Positions 10,510-21,898 are shown, counted from the first letter of the stretch. The stretch: 64,000 nt of DNA from Tricholoma matsutake (GCA_026075535.2 AP026547.1:7564001-7628000); one strand, 5' to 3'. The notes: generated by a model from the letters alone, not told the origin. Made by a program: numbers and translations.

Positions 10510-12230
10510 AGGTTACATCACCTAGCTTGCGACAAAATCATCATGTTTGTATCCCTCTCGAACATCGTTCAGGAAAGCTTCATCCATGCTGATGGTCAGG
10601 ACCACGTTGCATGCATTAGTTTGCTTTAACCAACAATCCCAATGTAAAGGGGAATCGGCTACATCAACATTGTCTAGTGGTTCATCTGGTGTATTGGCAG
10701 GGAGGTGGGACAGGGCATCAGCGACAGTGTTGTCTTCCCCTCATATGTAGGAAATCGTCATGTCGAACTGGGAGAGGTGTTCCATCCACTGGGCTTGTCA
10801 TCTAGACAAGTCTTTTTGGGTATTGAAGTTTTCAAGAGTGCGATGGTCTGTATATATGATGAACTGAGTTCCTAGCAGGTCGGATCACCATTTTTAAGTG
10901 CACGGACAATTGCGAGCATTTCTTTTTCATGTACAGGGTAATTTTTCTGAGCATCTTTGAGTTGCATCAAGTCAAAAGCCACAGGTCAGGCACTTTCCCA
11001 AGTTGGGCCCCAACTGAGTACAGTGCCTGTGCGCCAATCACTAGCATCACAGGTTACAAAAATCTTGTTGTTGCCTGGGAAGCTATGATCAATTACAGTG
11101 AGGCATTCTTGGCCTACAAGTGCTTTAATTGCCTCGAATGCAGTTTGGTGGCTAAGCTCCCATGTAGGAAACTTTTTTTCACTCTCTTTTGTGGTGAGGG
11201 GCATCAGGATGCCCATGTGATCTGCAAGATTGGGTAGAAATGCAGTGATGTGCTGCACCAGTCCCAGGAAGCTGTGAACATCTGTCGCTGACTTTGGTAC
11301 AGGCCAATTCAAGATTTTCTCTACTTTTGAAGAGCAGGCCTCGATGCCTTGCTGCAAGATTCGATGACCCAAAAACATAAGTTCTGTCAAATAAAATTTT
11401 GATTTCTTTGCATTGCAGTAAAGCCTAGCCAATCATAATGCAGTCATAATTTTTTTGATGTGTTTGGTGTGTTCTTCTAAAGTGTTCGACCAGATGATAA
11501 TATCATCGAGGTAGATATGAGCAAAGACTCCAAGGAATTGCTGTAATGTGGCAGTTACGCATCTTTGGTGTACCAGGGGTGCATTTCGCAGCCCTTGTGG
11601 CATCACCATCCATTCATATAGGCTGAGAGGGGTAGTGACAGCAGTTAACGCTATGCTCACAGGGTCCATTTTTGTATGGAAAAAACTATCAGTCATATCC
11701 AGCTTACTCCAGATTTTTCCGTGTCCTGCATCTGCTAGAATGTCATCCACATGGGGCAGCAGATAGGAGTCGGTGAGCATGTTGCTATTCAACTGATGAT
11801 AGTCATTCACCCAACACAGCAAGTCAGTGGTGTCAGCTTTTGGGACCAAGAAGGCTGGCAAGGCATGAGTGGAACATGAGGGACGGATCCATCCAGTGTC
11901 CAAGTGCCATTGTATCAACACACCCCAGGCTTCACGGAATTTGCGTGGGCAGGAGTAGTTTCTGGTAGTTATAGTCTTATCACCATCTTTGAGGGTGATC
12001 TTGCAGAGCACCAAGTCAGGCATTTCATCAATGTGGGGAATTGGTTTGAAGACATCTGCATAATCATCTTTAATTTTTGTGCCCAATTTCAGTAGTTGAT
12101 CCTCAGCAGCTAATTGTTCAATGTATATTCTGACAGCTGCGATGATGTCCAAGCCATTTACATGTTCACATTTTGCATCTATTAGAGGCTGCCAAGTGAT
12201 GCATAACATTTTTAATTCTTCGATAACCAT
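10510..12230 (-). pseudogene. pol: Gypsy-2 reverse transcriptase and RNase H
   Basis: RT lies at 12230-11433 with GWIRPS, LPAFLVPKAD, KLDMTDSFF, PQGLRNAP and an intact catalytic YLDDIIIW near residue 241. It is followed by the thumb and RNase H down to about 10690 (VTCDASDWRTGTVLSWG; DHRTLENFN; ending EDNTVADALS). In-frame stops are all TGA (11430, 10995, and in the RNase H part near 10888, 10801 and 10748). Each falls where this family has Arg, for example before QAQW and before GEDN. The YLDD retains both Asp. Confidence 0.85.
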
Positions 12231-12263
12231 TTTTTGTTTTTGTTTAGTCTCAGTGATTAATTT

Positions 12264-12836
12264 TCAGATGTCAATTTTGGGCTTGGAAATAATGCATTGT
12301 GCAGGATGTAGTAGGTCGAAATTACAGCTAGAATCTATTATGGTGTTGTTGTGAGCCTCTACAACAATGCTGTTATGCGAGAGAAATGGTAGTCCTAAGA
12401 TGACAGGCAGGCATAATTTTGGTGCTACCAGTGTGCAGATGGTACATGTGGAATAAAAATAGTTATGATCATGTAGCTTGAGTTTCACCCAGTGGGTTAA
12501 CGATATGGAAGAAGAGCTGGACATTTCATCAAAAAATGCACCAGAAACGGGGAATGGGCAGGGTAGCAAACGAGTATGAAGGCCCAGATGAGATACCAGG
12601 TTTTGTTTGATCAGAACTGCAGGGGATCCGTGATCAATCAGTGCTGAGATCTGAATGCGAGATGAAGTGGAAGTGTCATGGGCATCTACAGCGCATTTCC
12701 ATACAAGATGGGGTTTGAAATAAGGGATGCGAGTGCTCACTGAGTCATTCAAATCATGAGAAAGGTCACTGTCCCCTCTGCCAAGAATGCAACTTTCATT
12801 TGGCAGATACACAGTAACAACAGGGTATGCCGACAT
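12264..12836 (-). CDS. Gypsy-2 retropepsin-like protease domain
   Basis: Contains ALIDHGSPAVLI, the aspartic protease active-site segment in the D-H-G form, and LPVILGLPFLSHNSIVV, which matches the second conserved block (hydrophobic-ILG-LPFL) of retroviral-type proteases. It would mature Gag-Pol. It overlaps the zinc-knuckle frame, so a frameshift separates them, either natural between gag and pol or a mutation. Confidence 0.75.
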   Translation of the reverse strand: MSAYPVVTVYLPNESCILGRGDSDLSHDLNDSVSTRIPYFKPHLVWKCAVDAHDTSTSSRIQISALIDHGSPAVLIKQNLVSHLGLHTRLLPCPFPVSGAFFDEMSSSSSISLTHWVKLKLHDHNYFYSTCTICTLVAPKLCLPVILGLPFLSHNSIVVEAHNNTIIDSSCNFDLLHPAQCIISKPKIDI

Positions 12837-13126
12837 GCCAAGGATGCTTGCGATGGGAACAGCTGGAGGTGCATTGTTAGGTTGTGGGGGGGGGCTAATG
12901 TCATGGTGCCAACTGAAGTCGGGACCTCTTCATGCGGGATGGGTAGGGCAGGCAGCTTGATTCCCTTTCGAGCTTTGTTAACGGCAGCCATGGAGTGTTC
13001 AACGTAACCATCACTGTTAGGGAAATCACAAGAGTGTCCTGCTGGCATGTAAAAACCTTGACATTTTTTACATCCGTTGTATGTTTCAAGGTACTTTCTC
13101 TCACGGTCCATGAGCAACAAACTCAC
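12749..13126 (-). CDS. gag: Gypsy-2 Gag zinc-knuckle region
   Basis: CKKCQGFYMPAGHSC gives a CxxC...H.C knuckle expected to bind element RNA in the nucleocapsid, followed by a basic segment and a Pro-rich linker. The stretch 13127-13241 between this and the main Gag frame has several TGA stops and a TAG. Confidence 0.6.
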   Translation of the reverse strand: MSLLLMDRERKYLETYNGCKKCQGFYMPAGHSCDFPNSDGYVEHSMAAVNKARKGIKLPALPIPHEEVPTSVGTMTLAPPHNLTMHLQLFPSQASLACRHTLLLLCICQMKVAFLAEGTVTFLMI

Positions 13127-13241
13127 CTATTAATAACCCCTCACATCAAAACCATCAATTCCCCCATCATGAGTGCGGATCCCACCCCCTTCTTGTAGAG
13201 AGAACCTGCATGGTCTTAGCTAGCAGATAGTGGGTGTCGCC

Positions 13242-14108
13242 CTAACACTTGGGAGGTTGAGAAATGGAAGAAGAACTTTGGCTTTTGGCAGTGTTGCTTT
13301 GTGCCTGAGCAAACAATGCACATCTAGAGCTGTCCGAAAGTCCAACTGTGGAGCTGGAGCATTTCAGGCTTCTCACGGCATCCTCAGCATCACATTTACA
13401 TGCATTTCTGTCTTCAATCAGTTTTTGATCAAGTTTAGTCAATGTGTCAATGAAATTTTGTAGTCTTTCTTCAGCTTTCAATGCATCAGCAGCAACTTTT
13501 GCAGCAGCAGCAGCAGCGGCGGTGGCAGCTGTGATGGCAGTGGCAGCTGCAACAGCGGCAGTGGTGTTTGGGTCGACAGCGATGTTGGTGACTTCCACTT
13601 CATCAGAGGAGGAATCATGGTTATCTTTCCATCGATCAAAAGCTGTAGCAAGTTCAGGTGAAATATTCAATTTGATCTGCATGCAAAGTTGTGTAGGAGA
13701 AAGATGAAACTGAGATCCTTTGAGCAAGAGGTTGTCACGGTGCAAGGTGTCGATGAAGTCTGTGAATGGTGTCTTGTTTTGCTTAGTGGAGCATACTTTG
13801 CAGGCAAGTTCTTGCTGCCAGCGTTTTGGTAGCCAACATACGCAAACTTTAGCCATGAAGTCGAGGAACATTAACTTGGATAGGATCTCCTGTTGTGACT
13901 GGTACCAGTCAGAGAACAGAGGATCTTCAAAAGAATAAACAATGTGGTCAACATAATTCTTTGCTTCCAGTCCCTCTTTGTTCTGCAGGTAACCTTTCAC
14001 GTGATGCTTGAAATAGTGCAGCAATTCCGGCATCATGGTACCGGTGGAGATCATGGGACACTTGCCATTATTCAAGCTTAGTGTAGCCGTTGTAGTCATT
14101 GATGACAT
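13242..14108 (-). CDS. gag: Gypsy-2 Gag, main domain
   Basis: 288 codons from ATG at 14108. The N-terminal half has retrotransposon Gag character: KNYVDHIVYSF, FSDWYQSQ, KRWQQELACKV, DFIDTLHRDN. The C-terminal part holds an Ala-rich run (about residues 180-212, GCN codons) and a coiled coil (KAEERLQNFIDTLTKLDQ). It would form the virus-like particle. The open frame continues upstream to about 14387, separated by a TGA near 14159. That extension is Pro/Thr-rich and may be leader only. Confidence 0.75.
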   Translation of the reverse strand: MSSMTTTATLSLNNGKCPMISTGTMMPELLHYFKHHVKGYLQNKEGLEAKNYVDHIVYSFEDPLFSDWYQSQQEILSKLMFLDFMAKVCVCWLPKRWQQELACKVCSTKQNKTPFTDFIDTLHRDNLLLKGSQFHLSPTQLCMQIKLNISPELATAFDRWKDNHDSSSDEVEVTNIAVDPNTTAAVAAATAITAATAAAAAAAKVAADALKAEERLQNFIDTLTKLDQKLIEDRNACKCDAEDAVRSLKCSSSTVGLSDSSRCALFAQAQSNTAKSQSSSSISQPPKC

Positions 14109-14987
14109 GTTTTTAAGAAGTGAGATGATGTGATATTCCTTGGAAGTGGAGGAGGAACTTCATCTACATCTTGGAGGGGGAACTTGTTCAGTTTTGGCAT
14201 TGGCATGCTCGTCATTTGTTGCGACGGAGGCAGGTGGTGCTGGTGTAGCTGTATGTGCATTGTTTGCTATGATGGAGGCAGGTACTGACTCTGGAATACC
14301 AGTAGTAGTAGTAGGGTTGAGACTTGTCAACTCGATGAGAGGAGCTAATGCAGCGTTTGCAGCGTTTGAAGGTAAGGCATTCCTCACCCTACTATGAGTA
14401 GTAAGGGGGAGTTTAAATGATGGTGTGTGAGACAGTGTATAACTGTCGTAGCAACGTTATCAGATTGCGGCAATCAAACATCATCATTTGTGTTAAAAAA
14501 AAAGTCAAAGCCTGTCCCTTAATGGAAGGTTATGATGAGGGATATGAGGAAGGAAGTAAAAAGTTGATGGAGGGATACAGGGATGGATATGAAGCACAAC
14601 AGAAACTAGACCAGGGAAAGGAGGAACAGGCATGGAAAGAGGGTCAGCTAAAGGGGTATGAATTTGGGAAAGACAAGGAGCAAGTGAAGTGGTTAGCAGA
14701 AGGACATGGACTGGGCATGTGCATCTCAATGCAACAACACATGCTTAGGATGGTGAAGAAGGCTGTAATACTGGACCAAACAGAAGTACAGATGGAGAAC
14801 ATCAAGACAGCAGATGGCAGTACCCAAACACCCACCCCCATCCTCGTCACCATTGATGCTACCACCCAAATCACCCCCACACCTGACAAAACAACTGGGT
14901 CGCCTGACAGCCCCACCTCAATGAAAAATGCAGATACAGTGCCCCATGTCAACTTTGGCACCCAAGTCACCCTCCATACCACTGAAA

Positions 14988-15341
14988 TGTAGAGAATTGA
15001 TCCTAGAATAAACAAGGCTATACTCAGTCCTTGTACAAATGACTTTATTTGGATATACTGTACCTAGAATAAACAAGGCTATACTAGAGGTACAGTAAGT
15101 AATCATCATAATACAATGTCTAAGATCATACTCACCTCAGTCCTTGTACAAATGACTGAGGTGGCAGATTGTCTATCTATGAGTATATATATGTTTTGCC
15201 AAGCAAAGAGAAAGAATGAGAAAGGGAACTAAGGTGTTTGTTCATGCACATCAAAGGGATGCACTAACAATAGTGTCTGCATCAAATGTGCCAACATTTC
15301 TGCATTTGGTGATGCGTCATTCAACGGTGTGTTCCTCAACA
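14988..15341 (-). repeat. Copia-1 3' LTR, with internal 61-bp duplication
   Basis: 354 bp against 293 bp in the other LTR. The extra length is a repeat of CCTAGAATAAACAAGGCTATACT plus following bases near 15003-15085. Most other differences from the 5' LTR are CG against CA or TG, or CA against TG. Confidence 0.9.
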
Positions 15342-15419
15342 CTCCTCCTCACTGTGGTACTCCTCCTCACATGGAATCGTATTATTGTAGGCCCAGGGAA
15401 TTTCATAGATAAGTGAATT

Positions 15420-17323
15420 GTTTGACATCTAGGGCTTTGGTGAACATGTCGGCAACATTTTCTCAGGTATTGACATAAGTGAGATGCAGATCATTGGACT
15501 GGATGCGCTCATGAAGGAAGTGATATTTAATGTCGACATGTTTGACGTGGGAGTGGAGAAGGGGGTCTTCAGAGAGAGTCTTAGTAGTGGTATTGTCACA
15601 GGATATAATGGTGGAGGAAGTTTGCATGTAGTCGATAGAGTCAAGTAAGGTTCGTAGCCAGATGGATTCCTTGGTGGTCTCAAAAGCTGCAATGTATTCA
15701 GCTTTGCATAATGAGGCAGCAACAACTTTCTGTTTGTGTGCCGTCCAGGAAACTGTACCAGAACCGAGCCTGGCAGTTGGCCCAGTTGGAGTCGTTAAAA
15801 GCATGGAGAGATATGGGAGCATCACCCCTGAGGTGTAACTTGAAATCCCTCATCCCTTTGAGGTATTGGACAAGCCTGATGGCCGCACTCCAGTGTTCAG
15901 AATTGTAGGAATCAAGGTATTGGGAAAGTTGTTGAACTGCATATGAAATATCAGACTGGGTGGAGATTGCTAGGTATAGCAGGCAACTGACAAGGGATTG
16001 ATAGGGGAGTTTATTGAGGTATAGTCGTTCCTCAGGAGTGATGGATTGGGGGTTGGCACGTCGAAGTTTGCAGCCTGGTTCGAGGGGAGCTGAAATCAGA
16101 TGAGCATCTTTCTGGCCGAACTGTTCGATAATTTTGTCAATGAGGGCAGTTTGAGAGAGTGCAACTGTCCAAGTGGCCCTGTCCCATGTCACAGCAATAC
16201 CCATGATAAACTGTGCAGTGCCCAATTCAGAGATGGTCCATACTTTTTGCATCTGGGTCTTGAAACATTCATTTTCCTCCTTTGAGTTTGCAATTGAGAG
16301 GTAGTCATCGACATGAACGGCTGCAATAATGATCCCAGTGTCAGTTTTCCAGTAATAAATGCAAGATTCACATGCTAGACAAGTAAATCCCCATTCAATC
16401 ATCTGGGCATTGAGTGTTTGATTCCAGATGCGACCACTTTGTTTCATACTGTACAGGCCATGCTGTAGTTGCCACACCCAGTCTTCCTTTCCAGGTTCCT
16501 CAAATCTGACTGGTTGTTGCATGTATTGTACCTCATTGGCAGGTAATAAACCATATAGAAAAGTGGTCTTCACGTTGATCTGTTGGGCATCCCATCCCAA
16601 AGAGGCTGCAAGGTGCAGAAGAATATGCCAAGATTCCATGCACACAGTGGGTGAGGTAGTTTTAGTATAATCCTTGCCATAGATTTGGTCAAAACTTTTA
16701 AAAACAAGATGTACTTTCCATCTGACCGCCTTTCCTGCTTCATCTTGCTTGATATGGAAGATGGGTTTCCCTTTTCGGACATGTTTCCCAGGGGGTACGT
16801 TGGACCATTGAATGAGTTTGTAAACTCCCATCTCCTTCAGTGATTTTAGTTCATCCCTATACCCAGCTTCCCATTGTGTTGCATCTGCTGAGTTCTTGGC
16901 TTCATCCCATGTTTTGGGCTTGTCCTCAAATTGAAGAGACTCTGGATTGAGATTGATCATTTCCAAGATCAGGGCAAGGAGTTCATGTGCCTGATCGCTG
17001 AGGTCTAGATTCTCAAAAGCTTGATGGAGATCATTTCTGACGTCATTGCTGGAGATGGATGCTTCATGATGATCGGGGAGTTGTTCCATTGGCTGCTTAG
17101 CTGCTCTGCATTCCCAGTGCTGTTCTTGTATGCAGGTAGCACTCTCACGAGATGCCTGGACAGCCACTCCTATGCATGTGATGGTAGGACCCCCATTGGG
17201 GTTACATTCTGTTGGTATGGGTATACAGGATGATTGGTGTGGGAGTTGGGGAGGTGCTGTGTTAGGGTGGATGGGTGGTACAACATATTCATCATATTCA
17301 TCATCGTCATCATGTGGCACCAC
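15420..17323 (-). pseudogene. pol: Copia-1 reverse transcriptase and RNase H
   Basis: The frame 17323-15698 holds the acidic linker, the RT start (TWDEAKNSADATQWEAGYRDEL), INVKTTFLYGLL, and the catalytic AAVHVDDYLSI with both Asp present. RNase H begins at DSNWANC. Comparison with Copia-2 shows that about 17 codons after DSNWANC are missing, which shifts the frame. The rest is read at 15825-15463 (WTAHKQKVVAAS, AEYIAAFETTKE, HVKHVDIKYHF) and ends after an in-frame TGA in VNT-ENVADMFTKAL. Confidence 0.88.
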
Positions 17324-17452
17324 AGGTGCTGGAGGTGTGGTATTTTCTAACTCAGGTTCAGCAGTATCTGGTAAAGTGACAACTGGTTCCAGGCCTGATG
17401 GGACGTGTCCTTCATGGCTCTCAATGAAGCATACATGGTAGGAACTGTGTAC

Positions 17453-19024
17453 TCAGTGGGTTGCACAATTGTAGCATTGGTATGCTTTGGACTTGTGTTC
17501 ATATCCAATAAGCACACATTCAATTGAGCATTCAAAGATTTTTGGGTTATCTTTCTTGGGAATTAGGACAAATGTGCGACAGCCAATTTCATGCATATAT
17601 GAGTAATCTGGCATATGTTCATGCCATAGTTCCCAGGGTGTGATCCCCTGTAGTGAGCGAGTCATAGCTTTGGCATGCAGATGGACAGCAGTTAGGTAAA
17701 ACTTGTCCCAAAGGTATGTTGGCAGGTGCGCATAGATGCGCATTGTCTGTGCTTTTGCCATCAGTGTCCTGTGCATGCGTTCAACTCATCCAATGTGTGC
17801 AGATGTGTGTGGGGCAGTGAATCGCTGTTCAGTGCCTTGGGATTTCAGCCATGCTTCCATTTGATTTGATTTCAGCTCCCCATTGTCAGTGATGTAAATC
17901 CCAACCTTTAAACCCATTTCATTTTCGCGGGCTAGCTCCCATGCCTTGAGCTCCGGAAATGCATTGTCCTTGTTCTTCAACAGTATGGACCATGGAAAGG
18001 AAGTGCAGTCATCAACAATGTCCATCACATATTCATTTCCGGTGTGTGATCTAACAGCATGTGGTCCCAACAAATCTATCCATACTTTTTCTAATTTCCT
18101 TGTAGCCTTGTGTCCTTCCCCTGCCTCATGCTTCTTTGGTACCGGTGTCCTCATCTGCTTTCCAAGGATACAAGCATCACATTTAGGCAGTCTCGAGATT
18201 GTAGAGACAGATGCACCTGTGAGCATTCCCTTTTTGGTCATGTCCCACAGGGATTGATAATTGGCATGACTGAGGTGATGGTGCCAGGTTTCAAGCATGG
18301 GGGTACCATGGATGGTGAAGGCGTGATCAGCGGTTGTGGAATGTAGAGTGAGTGCATAAAGTTTCTTAGTAGAAAGAAGGGGTCCACGTGCAATGAAGGC
18401 ACCCGTAGATTTGTCGGTTATCCAACAGGATGATGAATTGAAATGGGCGATGGCATTGGAGTCATCGGTGAGGGAGCTAACGGAAATGAGGTGAACACTT
18501 GCATTCGGAATGTATAGTGTGTTACATAAGATGATTGATGCACCCTGCGTCATGCGTACTTTGATATCACCGACACCAATAGCGGAGATGGAAGATCCTC
18601 CGAGTCCTTTTACCAATCGCGGTTTAATGGGATGGAGAGAGATAAAGTCTGAGCGATCTGGGGATATATGAACCGAGGTGCCAGAATCCATGATGAAGGG
18701 GAAATCATCAAGGGACATTTGAGTTCGCTTTGTCTGATTTAGGGGTTCAGCTGTGAATGCATTCTCGGCTGCTGGGGTGTAGTGTTGATTCCAATCTATA
18801 GATGTGACAGGCTCCTCCTCAACTACCAACCAGCCCTTGTACTCGATCTCCTCAATGGATGCAGCAGGGACAGGATCACATGCAATGCCAGCAAATTTGG
18901 GCAGGTTTGAAGGGGTCAGTGGTGACACGGAGTCGATGAGTATGATGAACGCTCGCCCGTTAACGTCCTTCACGGTGACAGGGACCTTGGGCGTGTCTGT
19001 ACCTAACCTCTTCTTTTCGAGCAT
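17453..19024 (-). pseudogene. pol: Copia-1 protease and integrase
   Basis: 19024-17786: the protease active site FIMDSGTSVHIS, GAG-pre-integrase HHHLSHANYQSL with CDACILGK, then integrase core VWIDLLGP and ITDNGELKS. An in-frame TGA precedes VERMHRTL, which holds the catalytic Glu (17785-17754). The frame continues to 17453, with a second TGA before VHSSYHVCF. Both TGAs sit at positions that are Arg in Copia relatives. Confidence 0.88.
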
Positions 19025-19030
19025 AAGTTG

Positions 19031-19852
19031 TCAAGCTGCCTTAGAATCCTCACTTGTCTTCCCGGCCATGCCTCCACCTTGCTTAATGCAGAATTCAATG
19101 GTGTGACCAGTTTTCTTACAAACTGGGTTGCTACAAAGGAGGGAACTGGACATTCTCGGGGTCTTGGTGTGGGCAGTGAGTGTGATGGACGACCTGCTCT
19201 CGGAGCATTGGTCATTCTCAATCAGGGACTGTTCATTTTCCAGGAACCGTCTAATGTCATTGGAAGTGTAGGGAGATGTCAAGGAAGAATTCGAAATATC
19301 GCAGGATATGATTGAATGGGCATGGGGGAAATGATCGCTGAGGGAGTTCAGGAGTGCTATGGAGCATAGGAGATCAGCCTTGATATCTCCCATGGTGAAT
19401 GCATGTTCTATTAAAGTGCAGATCTGGTCCACAGTTTCAGGGAGCAGGGTATCTTTCATGCATTGAATGGACAAAGCTTGTTGTAAGAGTTGGACTTGGC
19501 AAACAGGTCCCTCCTTCTGGTGACGGTCTTTGATAATTGTCCAGTTGGTACTAGGGCCCTTTGTCATGTTGAGGAAGGGGGGTTTGCCAGGGGCGACGCT
19601 GGATGCAAGGAAAGCATATGCGAGATGGGCATTGGCGGAGTAATTCGAGGATGCACACATCTCAGATGTTGGTGGGGGAGAAGCATCCCCAGATACATAC
19701 TCGTAGAGGCCATTGAGGGAGAGGGCAATGGTAACATCCTCGCACCACTCTTTGTAGTTTGACTTCAGCTTGTCAAGCTTGACTCCCGCATACTGAACTG
19801 AGAGTTTAATTAGGGGAATGGAGACTATGTTGGAGTCAGGGTTGGCAGTCAT
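19031..19852 (-). CDS. gag: Copia-1 Gag with zinc knuckle
   Basis: First ATG is at 19852. The N-terminal domain has the Copia Gag pattern (LDKLKSNYKEWCEDVTIALS, VDQICTLIEHAF), and the C-terminus has a knuckle CSNPVCKKTGHTIEFC (Cx4Cx4Hx4C, two residues longer than the usual first spacing). It ends at a TGA (19028-19030), after which the same frame opens into protease, so the original product was probably one Gag-Pol polyprotein. Confidence 0.85.
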   Translation of the reverse strand: MTANPDSNIVSIPLIKLSVQYAGVKLDKLKSNYKEWCEDVTIALSLNGLYEYVSGDASPPPTSEMCASSNYSANAHLAYAFLASSVAPGKPPFLNMTKGPSTNWTIIKDRHQKEGPVCQVQLLQQALSIQCMKDTLLPETVDQICTLIEHAFTMGDIKADLLCSIALLNSLSDHFPHAHSIISCDISNSSLTSPYTSNDIRRFLENEQSLIENDQCSESRSSITLTAHTKTPRMSSSLLCSNPVCKKTGHTIEFCIKQGGGMAGKTSEDSKAA

Positions 19853-20068
19853 GATTATCAAGAGTAAAGCATCGTAGAGCAGTTGGATGGAAATATGAAA
19901 GTAACAAAGAGATTAGATGTGTACCAGAGTGGCTACCACAAGGGGAATTGCTCCGTGATCCGAGGCGAGATGATGATCAGAATCTGATCAAGAGTGGGTG
20001 ATGTCAACACACATCGAGTGGCTAGGAGATCTCTACCATCATTTCAATGACGGAAATGGCCCATAACC

Positions 20069-20361
20069 TGTAGAGAATTGATCCTAGAATAAACAAGGCT
20101 ATACTAGAGGTACAGTAAGTAATCATCATAATATGATGTCTAAGATCATACTCACCTCAGTCCTTGTACAAATGACTGAGGTGGCAGATTGTCTATCTAT
20201 GAGTATATATATGTTTTGCCAAGCAAAGAGAAAGAATGAGAAAGGGAACTAAGGTGTTTGTTCATGCGCATCAAAGGGATGCGCTAACAATAGTGTCCAC
20301 ATCAAATGTGCTGACATTTCCGCATTTGGTGATGCATCATTCCACAGTGTGTACCTCAACA
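20069..20361 (-). repeat. Copia-1 5' LTR, 293 bp
   Basis: Mirror of 14988-15341, ending at the right TGAAA. The 208 bp between LTR and gag (19861-20068) is leader. I could not fix a primer-binding site. Confidence 0.9.
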
Positions 20362-21770
20362 TGAAATGGCCCCACAAACCATTGCTGAACACCCCAATAC
20401 TCCCATCGATGCTGCTATGTCACTGCTGATGATACCAGCACAACCCCCATCAACATTGACAACATCATCGACAATGACCACCTTCCCTGCTTCAAACGAG
20501 CCCCCAACAGCCAGAAAATGATGGCACACACTGCCGAGTCGACCTACAGCCTCCCTGCAGCCTCTACAGCCCCTCGTCTTGCATCCAGAACTGCCCATTG
20601 CCACCACCACATCATTCTCAACAATGGCAACATTGCCTGCTGCAACCACTCTGGAAACGACAACCTGGGTCTCGTCTAGCATGCAAATGACTGCTATTAC
20701 CTTGTGTACTGATTGCCAGGCCCTAAACGACATAGTACTACAGCCTGCAGCCCTGAGAACAAAAGTACACAATGATGAGCAACTGTGTTCATCACAATGC
20801 ATCGTTCACTCAATGGAACAACCCTGCTCCACCAGGAACTCAAAACAATGGTCCAGGAGCCTTCCTACACCATCCAGCTTGCCCCAGCTTGATCCACAAC
20901 CCCTCATTCCACAACCTGAACCCATGCTGCCCCCACATCATCTGCAATGCCACCTGCATTTCCCACTGTCATCTCATCACCAATGACAATGTCTACAGCC
21001 AAGGGATCCCCTCATTCACCGCCTACACACCCCAGCCAACCCCAGCATGTATGAAAACATGCCATTTCACTGCCTACAACAGCCCTCGATGACAAATACC
21101 AATGGCTACAAAAAAATGAACTGGCAATGACTGCACCAACCCCTAGACCCCTCCGTTCTCCTACCCAGCCCACAAAAAGCTCTATGCTACCCATCTTGCC
21201 CCTGCTTGACTCTAAACAAGCCATTTCACCACCTCCCACACATTTTGACTGGGCTGACATCGCTGGGTTGTTACCTGTTGCCCCCAGCACCCTGCCACAA
21301 GATATCTCTGCTCTGAAGACAGGCCATCCACAGCCATTTGGGACCCTATGACGATGAACAAGATGGCAACAAGCCCCCCCACAATTTCTTTTGTCTAGAT
21401 TTTTTTTTCATTCAGCTCTGCCATCTCAGACTCCATCTCAACCCTTTATCACCCTGTATCACCCCTCCAGTATTGGACCAGGCAAGCCCATTATTGTTGC
21501 CCCTGTTGGAGTAGCACCTGCACCTGCTGCTTCTGTTCCAAAACTTGACTGGGACCAAGACCCTCACCTTGTTGACTTAAGCTGGGCACTTCAAGCTCTG
21601 GGATGGGCACCCCCTTGTTGAGTCTTCTTCTGCTTTATTTTTTCTCAATCATAGAATTTTTTTCATCACATTGTTTATATTATTCCTATACCTATTGTTC
21701 TGCATTCAGCTTTTTCTTTTGTTTTCTTCCTGTGGCAACAAGGACATTGCCTTTTTTGGAGGTGGGCAAA

Positions 21771-21898
21771 TGGAGTAGTGTGTGTGGGTGCACCTACTCC
21801 AAGTCATGTGACCATGTAGTCAGTAGACAGTCACATGTACATACAGGCTCAGGCTATCACTAGAGCATCCCACCACTCTGCTATAGGAGATGGATCCA
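21771..21898 (-). repeat. 5' LTR of Gypsy-2, truncated
   Basis: TGGAGTAGTGTGTGTGG to GGAGATGGATCC matches 6451-6580. The remaining ~150 bp of the LTR is missing. Similarity stops around 21908, where a different Gypsy chromodomain begins. Confidence 0.7.

Larger units (their letters stand above)
14988..20361 (-). mobile_element. Copia-1, Ty1/Copia retrotransposon, nearly full length
   Basis: Paired LTRs (14988-15341 and 20069-20361) start TGTAGAGAATTG and end CTCAACA on the plus strand. They are flanked by a perfect 5-bp duplication TGAAA (14983-14987 and 20362-20366). Inside, on the minus strand, are gag, protease, integrase, RT and RNase H in Copia order. The coding frames are unusually long, broken mainly by four TGA codons and a deletion near 15815. 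It is one of the younger insertions, and it interrupts the Gypsy-2 antisense ORF. Confidence 0.93.
14417..21621 (+). pseudogene. Antisense leader ORF of Gypsy-2, split by Copia-1
   Basis: ATG at 14417. The first 191 codons contain GYxxGY repeats (EGYDEGYEEG, EGYRDGYEA, KGYEFGKD), a helical middle and a Thr/Pro-rich tail. The frame meets a stop only because Copia-1 starts there. Skipping from 14987 to 20367 (one copy of the TGAAA duplication) keeps the frame open through 20367-20986 with one TGA (20517), again after a basic residue. The distal part is Pro-rich with CTDCQAL. Further Pro/Ala-rich open segments at 21127-21621 are in another frame and may follow an intron or frameshift. It runs opposite to gag, in the leader next to the 5' LTR. 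Function unknown. Confidence 0.55.
6451..21898 (-). mobile_element. Gypsy-2, chromodomain Ty3/Gypsy retrotransposon with nested insertions
   Basis: Reads right to left: truncated 5' LTR (21771-21898), leader with an antisense ORF (14417-21621, interrupted by Copia-1), gag (13242-14387), zinc knuckle (12749-13126), protease (12264-12836), RT and RNase H (10510-12230), integrase and chromodomain (9103-10504), then a short 3' region with polypurine tract (6724-6732) and the 3' LTR (6451-6723). Element B1 is inserted in the last codons of pol. Without B1 and Copia-1 the element is about 7.8 kb. I see no clear target duplication because the right LTR is truncated against another Gypsy fragment. 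Confidence 0.8.
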
